A stretch of 64,000 nt of DNA from Microbacterium sp. SY138 (lineage in GTDB: Bacteria > Actinomycetota > Actinomycetes > Actinomycetales > Microbacteriaceae): NCBI RefSeq assembly GCF_039729145.1, contig NZ_CP155793.1, positions 1,674,001 to 1,738,000 on the forward strand, given 5' to 3'. The position numbers were made by a program, and so were the translations under genes. Numbering within the stretch: position 1 is the stretch's first letter; each line of letters opens with the position of its first letter. Positions 8,346 through 16,786 of the stretch are shown piece after piece. The notes under the pieces are model-generated. The model ran no database searches. It saw only the letters and a program-made list of their open reading frames with translations, and was not told where the DNA came from.

Positions 8346-9587
8346 TCAGCGGTCGATGAAGATGCCCTTGCCCACGACGGTGATGCCGGACTCCGTGACG
8401 GTGAAGCCGCGCGCCAGGTCGCGTTCACGGTCCACACCGACCGTCGCTCCATCAGCCAGCACCACGTTCTTGTCGAGGATCGCCCGGTGGATGCGTGCCC
8501 CCTGGCCGACGTGCACGTGGTCGAACACGACCGAGTCGGTGATGGTCGATCCTCCTCCGGCGAGTGTCCACGGACCGACCACGCTGCGTTCCAGGTGCGT
8601 TCCGGACAGCACCGAGCCGAGGGAGACGATCGAGTCGATCGCGTTGCCGATCCGTCCGACCGAGTCCCTGACGAACTTCGCCGGCGGGGAGTTGACGGCC
8701 TGCGAGTGGATCGGCCACTCCATGTTGTAGAGGTTGAAGACGGGAAGCGTCGAGATGAGGTCCCGGTGCGCGTCGAAGAACGAGTCGATCGTCCCCACGT
8801 CCCGCCAGTACGACCGGTCGCGTGGAGAAGAACCGGGGACCTCGTTCTGCTTCATGTCGTAGTAGCCGGCCTCGCCGCGCTCGACGAAGTAGGGGACGAT
8901 GTCGCCCCCCATGTCGTGCCCGGACACGGGAGACTCCCCGTCGGCCTCGACGGCGGCGATCAGCGCGTCGGCGTCGAAGATGTAGTTGCCCATCGAGGCG
9001 AGGACCTCGTGGGGCGAATCCTCGAGGCCCGCGATGTCGGTCGGCTTCTCGAGGAACTGCTTGATCCGTCCGGACTCCGCGTCGGCGTCGATCACGCCGA
9101 ACTGCGACGCGAGCGCGAGCGGCTGGCGGATGCCGGCGACGGTCGCCTTGGCACCGGACTCGATGTGCGCCTCGAGCATCTGGCGGAAGTCCATCCGGTA
9201 CACGTGGTCGGCGCCGATCACGACGACGATGTCGGGCTTCTCGTCGTTGATGAGGTTCATGCTCTGCAGGATCGCGTCGGCGGAGCCCGAGAACCACCGT
9301 TTGCCGAGGCGCTGCTGGGCCGGCACGGAGGTCACGTAGGAGTCGAGGAGCGCCGACATCCGCCAGGTCTGCGAGATGTGTCGGTCGAGGCTGTGCGACT
9401 TGTACTGCGTCAGCACCACGATCTGCCGCAACCCGGAGTTGATGAGGTTCGAGATCGCGAAGTCGATGAGTCTGTACTGTCCGCCGAAGGGCACTGCGGG
9501 TTTCGCTCTATCGGCCGTGAGAGGCATGAGGCGCTTGCCCTCGCCGCCGGCGAGGATGATCCCGAAGACCTTCTTTGGAGCGGACAT
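8346..9587 (-). CDS. glgC: Glucose-1-phosphate adenylyltransferase
   Basis: 413 residues. The nucleotidyltransferase domain starts with [16 protein letters not shown], followed by [20 protein letters not shown], the ADP-glucose pyrophosphorylase signature. [12 protein letters not shown] and [13 protein letters not shown] match the sugar-phosphate and Mg sites. The C-terminal third is a left-handed beta helix ([20 protein letters not shown]) ending in IDR. It makes ADP-glucose for glycogen and, in actinobacteria, for maltose-1-phosphate. It diverges from glgA with a 46-base gap, so the two probably share a control region. Confidence 0.97.
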   Translation of the reverse strand: MSAPKKVFGIILAGGEGKRLMPLTADRAKPAVPFGGQYRLIDFAISNLINSGLRQIVVLTQYKSHSLDRHISQTWRMSALLDSYVTSVPAQQRLGKRWFSGSADAILQSMNLINDEKPDIVVVIGADHVYRMDFRQMLEAHIESGAKATVAGIRQPLALASQFGVIDADAESGRIKQFLEKPTDIAGLEDSPHEVLASMGNYIFDADALIAAVEADGESPVSGHDMGGDIVPYFVERGEAGYYDMKQNEVPGSSPRDRSYWRDVGTIDSFFDAHRDLISTLPVFNLYNMEWPIHSQAVNSPPAKFVRDSVGRIGNAIDSIVSLGSVLSGTHLERSVVGPWTLAGGGSTITDSVVFDHVHVGQGARIHRAILDKNVVLADGATVGVDRERDLARGFTVTESGITVVGKGIFIDR

Positions 9588-9633
9588 GGCTCCACCATAG
9601 ATGCCATCATCGTCGCTGTACTAGCGTTCAGAC

Positions 9634-10818
9634 ATGCGAGTTGAAATGATCACGAAGGAGTACCCGCCGGAGGTCTACGGCGGTGCCGGCGTGCACGTCG
9701 CCGAGCTCGTCGCGGCCCTCAGGGAGCACGTCGACGTCCGGGTCCGTGCGTTCGGCGCACCCCGTGACGAGGCGGGCACCTTCGCCTACCGCACGCCCGC
9801 CGAGCTCGCCGGGGCGAACGCCGCTCTGCAGACGCTCGGCACGGATCTGGAGATCGTGTCGGCTATCGCCGAGGCCGATCTGGTGCACAGCCACACCTGG
9901 TACGCGAACTTCGCCGGGCATCTCGCCTCGCAGCTGCACGGCATCCCCCACGTGCTCACGGCGCACAGCCTCGAACCCCTTCGACCATGGAAGGCGGAGC
10001 AGCTCGGCGGCGGCTACGCCGTCTCCAGTGGGATCGAGCGCCTGGCCTATGAGAACGCCGCAGCGGTGATCGCTGTGAGCGCGGGGATGCGTGCCGACAT
10101 CCTGCGCAGTTACCCGCAGGTCGACCCGGCGAAGGTGCGGGTGATCCACAACGGGATCGACGTCGAACGCTGGCGTCCGGTACGCGACGACCAGTTCCTG
10201 CGATCGATCGGAATGGACCCTGCTCGACCGTCGGTCGTCTTCGTCGGTCGCATCACGCGGCAGAAGGGGCTGCCGTTTCTGCTGCAGGCCGCGCGTCTGC
10301 TGCCGCCAGAGGTGCAGCTGGTGCTCTGCGCCGGAGCGCCGGACACACCGGAGATCATGGCGGAGGTCCAAGAAGGCGTCCGGCTGCTCCAGCAGGAGCG
10401 GGACGGGGTGATCTGGATCGAGCGGATGCTGCCGCGCGACGAGCTGTCGACGGTCCTGACGGCCGCGACGACGTTCGTCTGCCCGTCCGTCTACGAGCCC
10501 CTCGGGATCGTGAACCTGGAGGCGATGGCGTGCGGGGCGGCGGTCGTCGGGACCGCGACCGGTGGGATCCCTGAGGTCGTCGCCGACGGTGTGACCGGGC
10601 GTCTCGTCCCGATCGAGCAGGTTCAGGACGGCACCGGCACGCCGGTGGACCCTGACCGCTACGTCGCGGATCTGGCCGCCGTGCTCACGGAGGTGGCGAT
10701 GGATCAGGATCGGGCACGCGCGTACGGCGAGGCCGGACGGGAGCGGGCGCGCGAGGAGTTCAGCTGGGCGGCGATCGCCGAGACGACGCGCGCGCTCTAC
10801 GCGGAGCTGACCGCCTGA
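9634..10818 (+). CDS. glgA: Glycogen/maltose-1-phosphate synthase (GT4)
   Basis: 394 residues with the GT-B fold of actinobacterial GlgA/GlgM. The N-terminus MRVEMITKEYPPEVYGGAGVH has the ADP-glucose-binding GGAG loop. VHSHTWYANFAG and HVLTAHSLEPLRPWK precede the linker, and the C-terminal domain has FVGRITRQKGL, CPSVYEPLGIVNLEAMACG and ATGGIPEVV, with the retaining GT4 E-x7-E motif. Family work shows such enzymes may make alpha-maltose-1-phosphate rather than elongate glycogen directly; sequence alone does not settle that. Divergent partner of glgC. Confidence 0.95.
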   Translation: MRVEMITKEYPPEVYGGAGVHVAELVAALREHVDVRVRAFGAPRDEAGTFAYRTPAELAGANAALQTLGTDLEIVSAIAEADLVHSHTWYANFAGHLASQLHGIPHVLTAHSLEPLRPWKAEQLGGGYAVSSGIERLAYENAAAVIAVSAGMRADILRSYPQVDPAKVRVIHNGIDVERWRPVRDDQFLRSIGMDPARPSVVFVGRITRQKGLPFLLQAARLLPPEVQLVLCAGAPDTPEIMAEVQEGVRLLQQERDGVIWIERMLPRDELSTVLTAATTFVCPSVYEPLGIVNLEAMACGAAVVGTATGGIPEVVADGVTGRLVPIEQVQDGTGTPVDPDRYVADLAAVLTEVAMDQDRARAYGEAGRERAREEFSWAAIAETTRALYAELTA

Positions 10819-10835
10819 GCCGATAGGCTGAAGGC

Positions 10836-11621
10836 ATGCCGAGCGCTCTGGAATTCACCGACGTCGTCGTGCGCCGTGAGGGGCGCAACATCATCGATCA
10901 CGTGACCTGGAAGGTCGACGACGATCAACGATGGGTGATCCTCGGCCCGAACGGCGCGGGAAAGACCACGCTCCTGCAGCTGGCCGACACTCTCATGCAC
11001 CCGACGTCGGGAACGGTGACGGTACTGGGGGAGACCCTCGGCCGCACCGACGTGTTCGAGGTGCGCCCGCGCATCGGCTTCGCCTCGTCGGCCATGGCCA
11101 AGCGTGTGCCCCGGGACGAGACGGTTCTCAACACCGTGCTCACGGCCGCGTACTCCGTGCTCGGCCGCTGGAACGAGAGCTACGAGGCCATCGACGAGCG
11201 CCGCGCGCTCCGCGTCCTCGGCGACTGGCGTCTCGACCATCTGGCCGACCGCACCTTCGGCACCCTCAGCGACGGCGAGCAGAAGAGGGTCCAGATCGCG
11301 CGTGCCGTCATGACGGACCCCGAGCTCCTGCTTCTCGACGAGCCCACGGCTTCGCTCGATCTCGGCTCTCGTGAAGAGCTCCTCGCGCTCCTCAGCGGGT
11401 ACGCGTCCTCGCCGACCACCCCGGCCATGCTGATGGTGACGCACCACGTGGAGGAGATCCCCGTGGGATTCACCCACGTGATGCTGATCCGGGACGGTGC
11501 CGTGGTCGCGGCGGGCCCGATCGCGGAGACGCTCACGGCCGAGGCTCTCAGCGACACGTTCGGCATGCCGATCGTGCTCAGCGGCGAGGACGGCCGCTAC
11601 GCCGCCCGCGCAGCATCCTGA
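10836..11621 (+). CDS. ABC transporter ATP-binding protein
   Basis: 261 residues, one ABC domain: Walker [10 protein letters not shown] (about residue 39), signature region [17 protein letters not shown] (LSDGE replaces LSGGQ), Walker [13 protein letters not shown] and the switch His in MVTHHVEEI. The sequence resembles the YlmA/ModF type of stand-alone ATPases. No permease or binding protein is adjacent; it lies 18 bases after glgA and may be co-transcribed with it. Transport role is unproven. Confidence 0.88.
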   Translation: MPSALEFTDVVVRREGRNIIDHVTWKVDDDQRWVILGPNGAGKTTLLQLADTLMHPTSGTVTVLGETLGRTDVFEVRPRIGFASSAMAKRVPRDETVLNTVLTAAYSVLGRWNESYEAIDERRALRVLGDWRLDHLADRTFGTLSDGEQKRVQIARAVMTDPELLLLDEPTASLDLGSREELLALLSGYASSPTTPAMLMVTHHVEEIPVGFTHVMLIRDGAVVAAGPIAETLTAEALSDTFGMPIVLSGEDGRYAARAAS

Positions 11622-11632
11622 TCCGGGTCTGA

Positions 11633-11712
11633 TAGAATCGACCCTTGGTGCTCTCTGCACCGCAGACTTCCCTCGTCCCTGGCACAATCCAGGGCAGCAA
11701 CTAAGGAATCCC
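11633..11712 (+). promoter_or_regulatory. rpmE2 leader with two hairpins (candidate L31 ribosomal leader)
   Basis: A -10-like TAGAAT lies at 11633-11638. The leader then folds into GGTGC-TCTCT-GCACC (11647-11661) and CCCTGG-CACAAT-CCAGGG (11677-11694), directly before the AAGGA ribosome site. Ribosomal-protein leaders for L31 are a described RNA class in Actinobacteria, and position and shape fit. Homology to that class was not tested. Confidence 0.5.
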
Positions 11713-11970
11713 ATGAAGACTGACATTCACCCCGAGTACAAGGCTGTCGTGTTCCGCGACCTCGGTTCGGGCGAGACGTTCCTCACCCGTTCGACCGTGT
11801 CGAGCGACAAGACCATCGAGCTGGACGGCGTGGAGTACCCCGTCATCGACGTCGAGATCTCCTCGGCTTCGCACCCGTTCTACACGGGTAAGCAGCGCAT
11901 CATGGACTCGGCCGGCCGCGTCGAGAAGTTCAACCAGCGCTTCAAGGGCTTCGGCGGCTCGTCCAAGTAA
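11713..11970 (+). CDS. rpmE2: 50S ribosomal protein L31 type B
   Basis: 85 residues: [16 protein letters not shown] at the N-terminus and [10 protein letters not shown] in the middle identify L31. It lacks the CxxC zinc motif, so it is the zinc-independent type B paralogue, which in many bacteria replaces the zinc form when zinc is scarce. The ATG at 11713 has AAGGA (11703-11707) at normal spacing. A strong terminator follows at 11989. Confidence 0.97.
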   Translation: MKTDIHPEYKAVVFRDLGSGETFLTRSTVSSDKTIELDGVEYPVIDVEISSASHPFYTGKQRIMDSAGRVEKFNQRFKGFGGSSK

Positions 11971-11988
11971 CGATCGCCAACGAACAAG

Positions 11989-12023
11989 GCCCCATGCTCC
12001 TCGGAGCGTGGGGCTTTCTTCGT
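11989..12023 (+). terminator. Rho-independent terminator of rpmE2
   Basis: GCCCCATGCTC and GAGCGTGGGGC form an 11-bp stem with one G-T pair and a CTCG loop, followed by TTTCTTCGTT. It begins 19 bases after the rpmE2 stop. Confidence 0.85.
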
Positions 12024-12059
12024 TCCCCGGCCGCTGCGTTCGCGGCCGTGCCCGAAACC

Positions 12060-12341
12060 TCAGAGGTCGAGTCGGATCCGGCCGTCGTCGATCGTGTCCG
12101 GAGGATCCCCCGGCGATGGTGCCGGGGCCGTCCGCTGCGTCTGGCGGTCGCGTTCGATACCCGCCTCGTGCGCAGACGGAGACCAGACGGCGTCGAATGC
12201 GCCGCCGAGTCCCCTTCCACTGGTCTCGTACTTCTTCTCGATCGGCACCCTCGAGAAGCCGAAGGCGATCACGACGATCACCGCCGAGACCAGGAGCAGC
12301 AGCACTCCGACCGTGACGAGCACGCCCACTCCCTGTTCCAT
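12060..12341 (-). CDS. Small single-span membrane protein
   Basis: 93 residues from the ATG at 12341 (MEQGVGVLVTVGVLLLLVS). One hydrophobic helix covers about residues 6-29, followed by FGFSRVPIEKKYETSGRGLGGAFDAVWSPS and a charged tail ending DDGRIRLDL. The charged, proline-containing cytoplasmic tail is unlike a secreted protein. I do not recognise the family. Convergent with rpmE2; it lies downstream of the alpha/beta hydrolase on the same strand with a 56-base gap. Confidence 0.65.
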   Translation of the reverse strand: MEQGVGVLVTVGVLLLLVSAVIVVIAFGFSRVPIEKKYETSGRGLGGAFDAVWSPSAHEAGIERDRQTQRTAPAPSPGDPPDTIDDGRIRLDL

Positions 12342-12397
12342 GTGCTCCAGAGTAGGCGTCGGGTGGAGCGAGAGCATCCTCCTTCGGGAGGAGATGT

Positions 12398-13645
12398 TCA
12401 GCGGATGCGGCGACCGTGCGCGAGGTCGATGAGGCGCGACAGCACCGGTCCCGAACGCAGCCCGTTGTGCTCGTGCTCACTCGTCTGCCAGAGCTGCACC
12501 CCCGGGATGAGCTTCGCCGTCTCGAGAGAGAACTCATATGGCACGTAGACGTCGTTGACGTAGACCGCGGCCGCACCGGTCGCCTCCGACCCGGCGATCG
12601 CGGCCGCGTCGTAGATGCTCGGCCACTCGAACTCGGCGAGCTCGAGGGCGACCTCGCGCCATGGCCGGAACGCGGGCACCGTCTCGGCCCACTCGCGCCG
12701 GATGTGCTCACCTGTGAACAGCGTGGGGTCGTCGCGGAAGTCCGTGGGCTCGGTGCGCTCGGCCGACCACCGGGTCGCGTGCCCGTCCGCGTAGCTCGAT
12801 TCGTGGAAGGTGAAGTACAGCGGGTTGCGGCCGTCGTAGGGCATCGCGTGCATCAGGTCGTAGCGGAAGGCGTTTGAGGAGGGATCGCGCTCCAGAATCG
12901 ACCACAGGGTCTGCCAGCCATCGTCGGTGCCGAGTGCCGATCCCACAGATCGGAGGCGTGAGCGGGAGACGACTTCTCCGTCGGGCAGGACGATGTCGCC
13001 GGCATCCGCCAGCTCGACGAGCCGTCGCATCACATCGCGGTGCTCTGGGAAACGGCGGTAGTAGCGTTCCGAGGCGTCGCGCATCTTGTCGTAGCAGAGC
13101 GCATACACGTCGTCAGGGTGCCGCCCCACGGCGCTGAGGCCTCCGGTGATGAAGACGTCCTCGAGGGAGGAGGCATCGGTGGAGAGGTACGCCAAGGTCG
13201 TGAAGCCGCCGAACGACTGTCCGAGCACGCTCCAGGTGGTGGCGCCCAGGTGCTCGCGCACGGCCTCGCAGTCGCGCACGATCGCGTCGGCGCGCAAATG
13301 CGTGAGGTGCTCGGCGACGGCGGCCGAGCCGCGCTCGAGGTCGCCGTCGCCCACAGGAGTGGACCGACCGGTCCCTCTCTGGTCGAGAAGCACCAGGCGA
13401 TAGTGGGCGAGGGCCTCGTCGAGCCAGGCTGGCGATGTCGAGGAGTGGAAGGGGCGCGGAGCCTCATGCCCTGGCCCGCCCTGGAGGAAGACCAGGTAGG
13501 GGAGGGCGTCGCCGCCTTCGCGGGTGACCACGCGGGCGAAGATCTCGATGGTGCGGTGATCGGCCGGATCGCCCCAGACCAGAGGGACGGTGAGCGTGTG
13601 CTCTTCGACGGTCAGATCCTGCAGCGTGCGGACGATGGTGCTCAT
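12398..13645 (-). CDS. S33-type alpha/beta hydrolase (proline iminopeptidase-like)
   Basis: 415 residues. FLQGGPGHEAP is the oxyanion-hole HGGPG equivalent of prolyl aminopeptidases, LLDQRGTGRST matches their DQRGxGxS motif, and the nucleophile elbow is GQSFGG. The Asp in VYVNDVYVPYE and the His of SEHEHNGLR are the likely acid and base. It would release N-terminal residues from small peptides or hydrolyse esters. The ATG at 13645 lies 2 bases after the stop of the GmrSD-like gene with GGAA at good spacing; a GTG at 13651 would overlap that stop. The pair therefore looks co-expressed. Confidence 0.87.
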   Translation of the reverse strand: MSTIVRTLQDLTVEEHTLTVPLVWGDPADHRTIEIFARVVTREGGDALPYLVFLQGGPGHEAPRPFHSSTSPAWLDEALAHYRLVLLDQRGTGRSTPVGDGDLERGSAAVAEHLTHLRADAIVRDCEAVREHLGATTWSVLGQSFGGFTTLAYLSTDASSLEDVFITGGLSAVGRHPDDVYALCYDKMRDASERYYRRFPEHRDVMRRLVELADAGDIVLPDGEVVSRSRLRSVGSALGTDDGWQTLWSILERDPSSNAFRYDLMHAMPYDGRNPLYFTFHESSYADGHATRWSAERTEPTDFRDDPTLFTGEHIRREWAETVPAFRPWREVALELAEFEWPSIYDAAAIAGSEATGAAAVYVNDVYVPYEFSLETAKLIPGVQLWQTSEHEHNGLRSGPVLSRLIDLAHGRRIR

Positions 13646-13647
13646 GT

Positions 13648-15651
13648 TCACATCACATTTCCGATATAGGAGTACTTGACGAAGACCTCCGAGGCGATGC
13701 CCGACTCCTCGAGCACGCCCTGCACCGCGGTCATCATGTAGTTGGAATCCCAGCCCATGTAGAGGAAATGACCCTCGTCGAGCTCATCCCACTGCCCCTT
13801 CCAGGCCATGTCCTGGTAGATCGGACCGCCGTGCGCGGCGCAGTAGGCCAGGGCGGCCTCTCTCGTGTCGGTCCAGGCGCGACGGAAGACCCGGTTGAAC
13901 AGATACTTGACGTCGGGAACCTCCCAGCGTTCACCGCGATACTCGACGTAGTCGAACTCCCGCTCCCAGCCCGTCGGCCATCCGCGGCGACGGACCGCAT
14001 CGAGGATCGGCGTCAGGCCGTCGTCATCGATCTCCGGCAGCGCGGGGCGGGCCCAGATGCGGATGAGGTCGGCTGTGAGCGCGATCGTGCGGCGGGTGAT
14101 CGCCGCCGTGTTCCAGGAGCCGAGGTCGGTGAGATCGCGCGTGGCCGGCACGGAGCTGTGCGCGTAGGCTTCCGAGCGCTTGACGGGGAAGGAGGCACCG
14201 AACACCCGCTCCGTCAGCGACTGCTCGAGCAGGGTCAGATTGCCGAGGGTCGGAGCGAGGGCACGGTGGCTGTTCTGCTCGTCTTCGGAATAGTCGATCC
14301 ACGATCGCTCCCCGTCGCCCGACCACGCATCTCCGGGTACGGTCGGGACGATGTGCTCGACGTCGAAGTCGTCGACGTCGTCGACACCTTCGAGCCGTCC
14401 CAACACATACGCGGGGTGGGGGAGCTCGCTGTACTTCACGACTGCACTGACGCGCTCGTCGGAGGGCGTGATGCGCGCGAACGCCCGGGCGAGCGCATCG
14501 CGACCGTCGCGGCGCGCTCGGCACAGTCTGGCGACGAGTCTCTCCGCGGGCAGGTTCACGAGGGCGCGGCGGAGGGAGAGGGCCTGCAACCACTCCAACG
14601 TCTCGACGAACTCTGCGCGGTCGATCACGCCGCGCAGATGATCGCTGTAAGCGCTCATCACGAGCGGGTAAGAGGAGCGGCCGAACGTGTTGACGTGGCG
14701 CAGCTGCTGCGCGATCTCCGGGTCCTGCTCCCGCGACGGATCCAGCAGGGTGCCGTAGATCTCGGCGTAGTGCCGCCACTCGGCCGCGTCCGCCTGCAGA
14801 TGGTCGACGTCGACCCGCGGGAACGACTGCCGGAAGGCGCTGTACACGCCGTGCTCGCCGTTCGCGGCGACCTCGCGTCCGGTGACGAGTACGAGGTAGT
14901 GCCGCCAGAAGGCACCGATCGCCTCGCCGGTGTGCCGTTCTATCGGAACCCAGAACCGGGCCTCGACGTCGACCTGTTCCGCGTGGCTGAGCCCCATCAG
15001 GATGTAGTTGTGGATGAGCTCGTGGTCGCGCAGCGGCTCGCCCGTCGAGTTCAGGCTCTCGAAGATCTGCTGTGCGTTCGCCTGCGCGCCGAGGGTGATC
15101 GACACGTGCTCGAGCTTCTGCAGCCCGCGCCAGATGGCCGGAACCTCGTCGACGTGGATCTGGCTGCGGAAGAAGGCGTAGTTGTCGTCGAAGCGCGACT
15201 CTCGGTCGGCGTCATCGCGTCGATCCAGGACCACGGACTCGTACAGGTCGGCCCAGGCATCGTGCGGGCGCAGCTTGGTGCGGTCCGGAGCGTCGGAGCG
15301 CACCAGCACGCGTTCGAGCGCTGCGGCCATGGCGCTGTCGGTATCGCGGATCGCATGATGCAGGGCGGCCACCAGCAGCATGAGAGTGGTAATGCGCTGT
15401 TGGCCGTCGATGAGGATCAGGTCGGAGTCGGCTGCGGAGCCGTCTTCGGCGGACAGTATCGAGCCGATGAAGTGACGGTGGGCATCGTCTTCGCCGGCGA
15501 CCGCGCGGATGTCGGAGAGGAGACGTTCGCAGCCGCCGATGTCCCACCGGTACTGCCGCTGATACACGGGGACGACGATGGTCGTGCTCCCTGCCGCGAG
15601 CCATTCGATCGTGTTGACTGCTGTCGCCTCGACGTTGGTCGCGGTGCTCAT
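13648..15651 (-). CDS. GmrSD-like (DUF262/DUF1524) protein
   Basis: 667 residues. The N-terminal DUF262 (GmrS-like, ParB-fold) part has PVYQRQYRWD at 28-37 and LIDGQQRITTL at 80-90, the NTP-binding DGQQR motif. NAQQIFESLNSTGEPL (192-207) is the conserved connector. The DUF1524 (GmrD-like) HNH part has DVEHIVP (H433) and LGNLTLL (N471), so both nuclease elements are present. About 110 further C-terminal residues (560-667) belong to neither domain. Characterised relatives are type IV restriction enzymes against glucosylated hydroxymethylcytosine phage DNA, and others are defence nucleases. It is upstream of and nearly abutting the S33 hydrolase and divergent from the oxygenase-like gene. Confidence 0.86.
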   Translation of the reverse strand: MSTATNVEATAVNTIEWLAAGSTTIVVPVYQRQYRWDIGGCERLLSDIRAVAGEDDAHRHFIGSILSAEDGSAADSDLILIDGQQRITTLMLLVAALHHAIRDTDSAMAAALERVLVRSDAPDRTKLRPHDAWADLYESVVLDRRDDADRESRFDDNYAFFRSQIHVDEVPAIWRGLQKLEHVSITLGAQANAQQIFESLNSTGEPLRDHELIHNYILMGLSHAEQVDVEARFWVPIERHTGEAIGAFWRHYLVLVTGREVAANGEHGVYSAFRQSFPRVDVDHLQADAAEWRHYAEIYGTLLDPSREQDPEIAQQLRHVNTFGRSSYPLVMSAYSDHLRGVIDRAEFVETLEWLQALSLRRALVNLPAERLVARLCRARRDGRDALARAFARITPSDERVSAVVKYSELPHPAYVLGRLEGVDDVDDFDVEHIVPTVPGDAWSGDGERSWIDYSEDEQNSHRALAPTLGNLTLLEQSLTERVFGASFPVKRSEAYAHSSVPATRDLTDLGSWNTAAITRRTIALTADLIRIWARPALPEIDDDGLTPILDAVRRRGWPTGWEREFDYVEYRGERWEVPDVKYLFNRVFRRAWTDTREAALAYCAAHGGPIYQDMAWKGQWDELDEGHFLYMGWDSNYMMTAVQGVLEESGIASEVFVKYSYIGNVM

Positions 15652-15761
15652 GCTGGTGTCTCGTCCTCCCGTAGCGACGGGCGCCGAGGACTCGCCGGGC
15701 GCCCCGATCAGTCTATTCGGTTATGCACGGCCGACCTCCGAAGGGCTCCCGGACCACGCTG

Positions 15762-15775
15762 TTAGGCTTGCCTTA
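15762..15775 (+). promoter_or_regulatory. Candidate DtxR/IdeR iron box
   Basis: TTAGGC-TT-GCCTTA is an interrupted palindrome with one mismatch, matching the core of actinobacterial iron boxes (TTAGG...CCTAA half-sites). It lies 53 bases before the start of the oxygenase-like gene and in the shared region with the divergent GmrSD-like gene. Against the full 19-base DtxR consensus the match is only partial on the right side. Function is inferred. Confidence 0.5.
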
Positions 15776-15827
15776 TCAGGGCCTGTTAAAACGTGCTGGC
15801 CCCCGATGAAAGGAACATGACTCGATC

Positions 15828-16601
15828 ATGGGTTACATCAAGTCCGCTGCCCTCGAGGAAAAGGGATTCGTCGTCCTCGACAGCTACAACCAGGAGCTCG
15901 ACCCCAAGGAATGGCTCGACATCGAGTACAACGACTGGAAGTCGTCGGGTGACACCCGCTTCGCCCCTCTCGCCAGTGCCTTCGGTGACATCGAGTGCAA
16001 CGGCTTCTGGAACCACAAGCCGCCGCGCACCGACAAGGATGGCGTCTGGATCGACTCGCAGACCGAGAAGGCCCCGAACCTGACGCGCCGCGCGCAGGAG
16101 CCGGGTGCCAACGTCGGCCGCTGCCGCGTGATCGAGCTGCAGCCGACCCCGTACGGCGACTGCCTCTACAACCTGCACCAGGATGACAACAACCGTCTGA
16201 ACCCGGACGGCACGGGCTGGGTGGTCCGCGGCTTCTTCAATCTGACGGACGACAAGGACAGCTACTTCGTCCTGCGCGAGAACCGCACCGACCCCAGCAT
16301 CGAGTACCGCATCGCCCTTCCGGCCGGTGCGCAGCTCATCGTCGACACGCAGCGCCTCTGGCACGCGGCCACGCACAACGGCACGGAGCCGCGCTACTGC
16401 CTCATCACCTCGTGGACCTCGGGCCCGGAGCTCGATGCCTACATCGAGAAGTACCACGGCACCGACGATGTGCCCAACTACGAGGTCGACCAGGAGACGC
16501 TGGAGTTCGGCTATGCCGAGCAGGCGCGCAAGGACGCCGCTCGTGCGGCGTACTACGCCGCCAAGGGCCAGCAGGTCAAGCAGGCCATGAGCGAGGCCTG
16601 A
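15828..16601 (+). CDS. Putative 2-oxoglutarate/Fe(II) oxygenase-like protein
   Basis: 257 residues, no signal peptide. The segment YNLHQDD gives H117-x-D119, LWHAATH gives H179, and R189 follows ten residues later in EPRY; this HxD...H...R spacing is that of the 2OG-Fe(II) double-stranded beta-helix. LPAGAQLIVDTQRLW before H179 looks like the matching strand. The first ~100 residues and the Ala/Lys-rich C-terminus are not recognised. Homologues are, as far as I recall, unnamed actinobacterial proteins. A candidate iron box sits upstream. AAGGA (15810-15814) precedes the ATG by 13 bases. Confidence 0.6.
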   Translation: MGYIKSAALEEKGFVVLDSYNQELDPKEWLDIEYNDWKSSGDTRFAPLASAFGDIECNGFWNHKPPRTDKDGVWIDSQTEKAPNLTRRAQEPGANVGRCRVIELQPTPYGDCLYNLHQDDNNRLNPDGTGWVVRGFFNLTDDKDSYFVLRENRTDPSIEYRIALPAGAQLIVDTQRLWHAATHNGTEPRYCLITSWTSGPELDAYIEKYHGTDDVPNYEVDQETLEFGYAEQARKDAARAAYYAAKGQQVKQAMSEA

Positions 16602-16632
16602 TCCTCGTCAGATCTACGACCGATTGCGGTCC

Positions 16633-16663
16633 GAAGGCCCCGGTCCCCGTGACCGGGGCCTTC
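16633..16663 (+). terminator. Terminator hairpin after the oxygenase-like gene
   Basis: GAAGGCCCCGGTC and GACCGGGGCCTTC make a perfect 13-bp stem with a CCCGT loop, 31 bases past the stop. The following TTCGTC is only weakly T-rich. Confidence 0.75.
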
Positions 16664-16700
16664 GTCATGGAATGACATGCTTGTGATTTCTGTGGATCTC

Positions 16701-16734
16701 GGCGAGAATGGGCGCACAACCGCATATTCTCGCC
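16701..16734. promoter_or_regulatory. Inverted repeat upstream of DUF3145 gene
   Basis: GGCGAGAAT (16701-16709) and ATTCTCGCC (16726-16734) are perfect 9-bp arms 16 bases apart. TATTCT at 16725-16730 inside the right arm resembles a -10. The arrangement suggests an operator or a leader hairpin for the gene starting at 16787. Confidence 0.4.
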
Positions 16735-16786
16735 ACTTCGTGGTTCAGGTCGTTGGGGAAGACGCACCTGATGAAACGGAGAGATC

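Noticed and set aside
15793..16083. An alternative gene in another frame over the oxygenase-like start
   Set aside because: Shadow of the real frame: the ATG at 15817 gives a Ser/Arg-rich product without motif.
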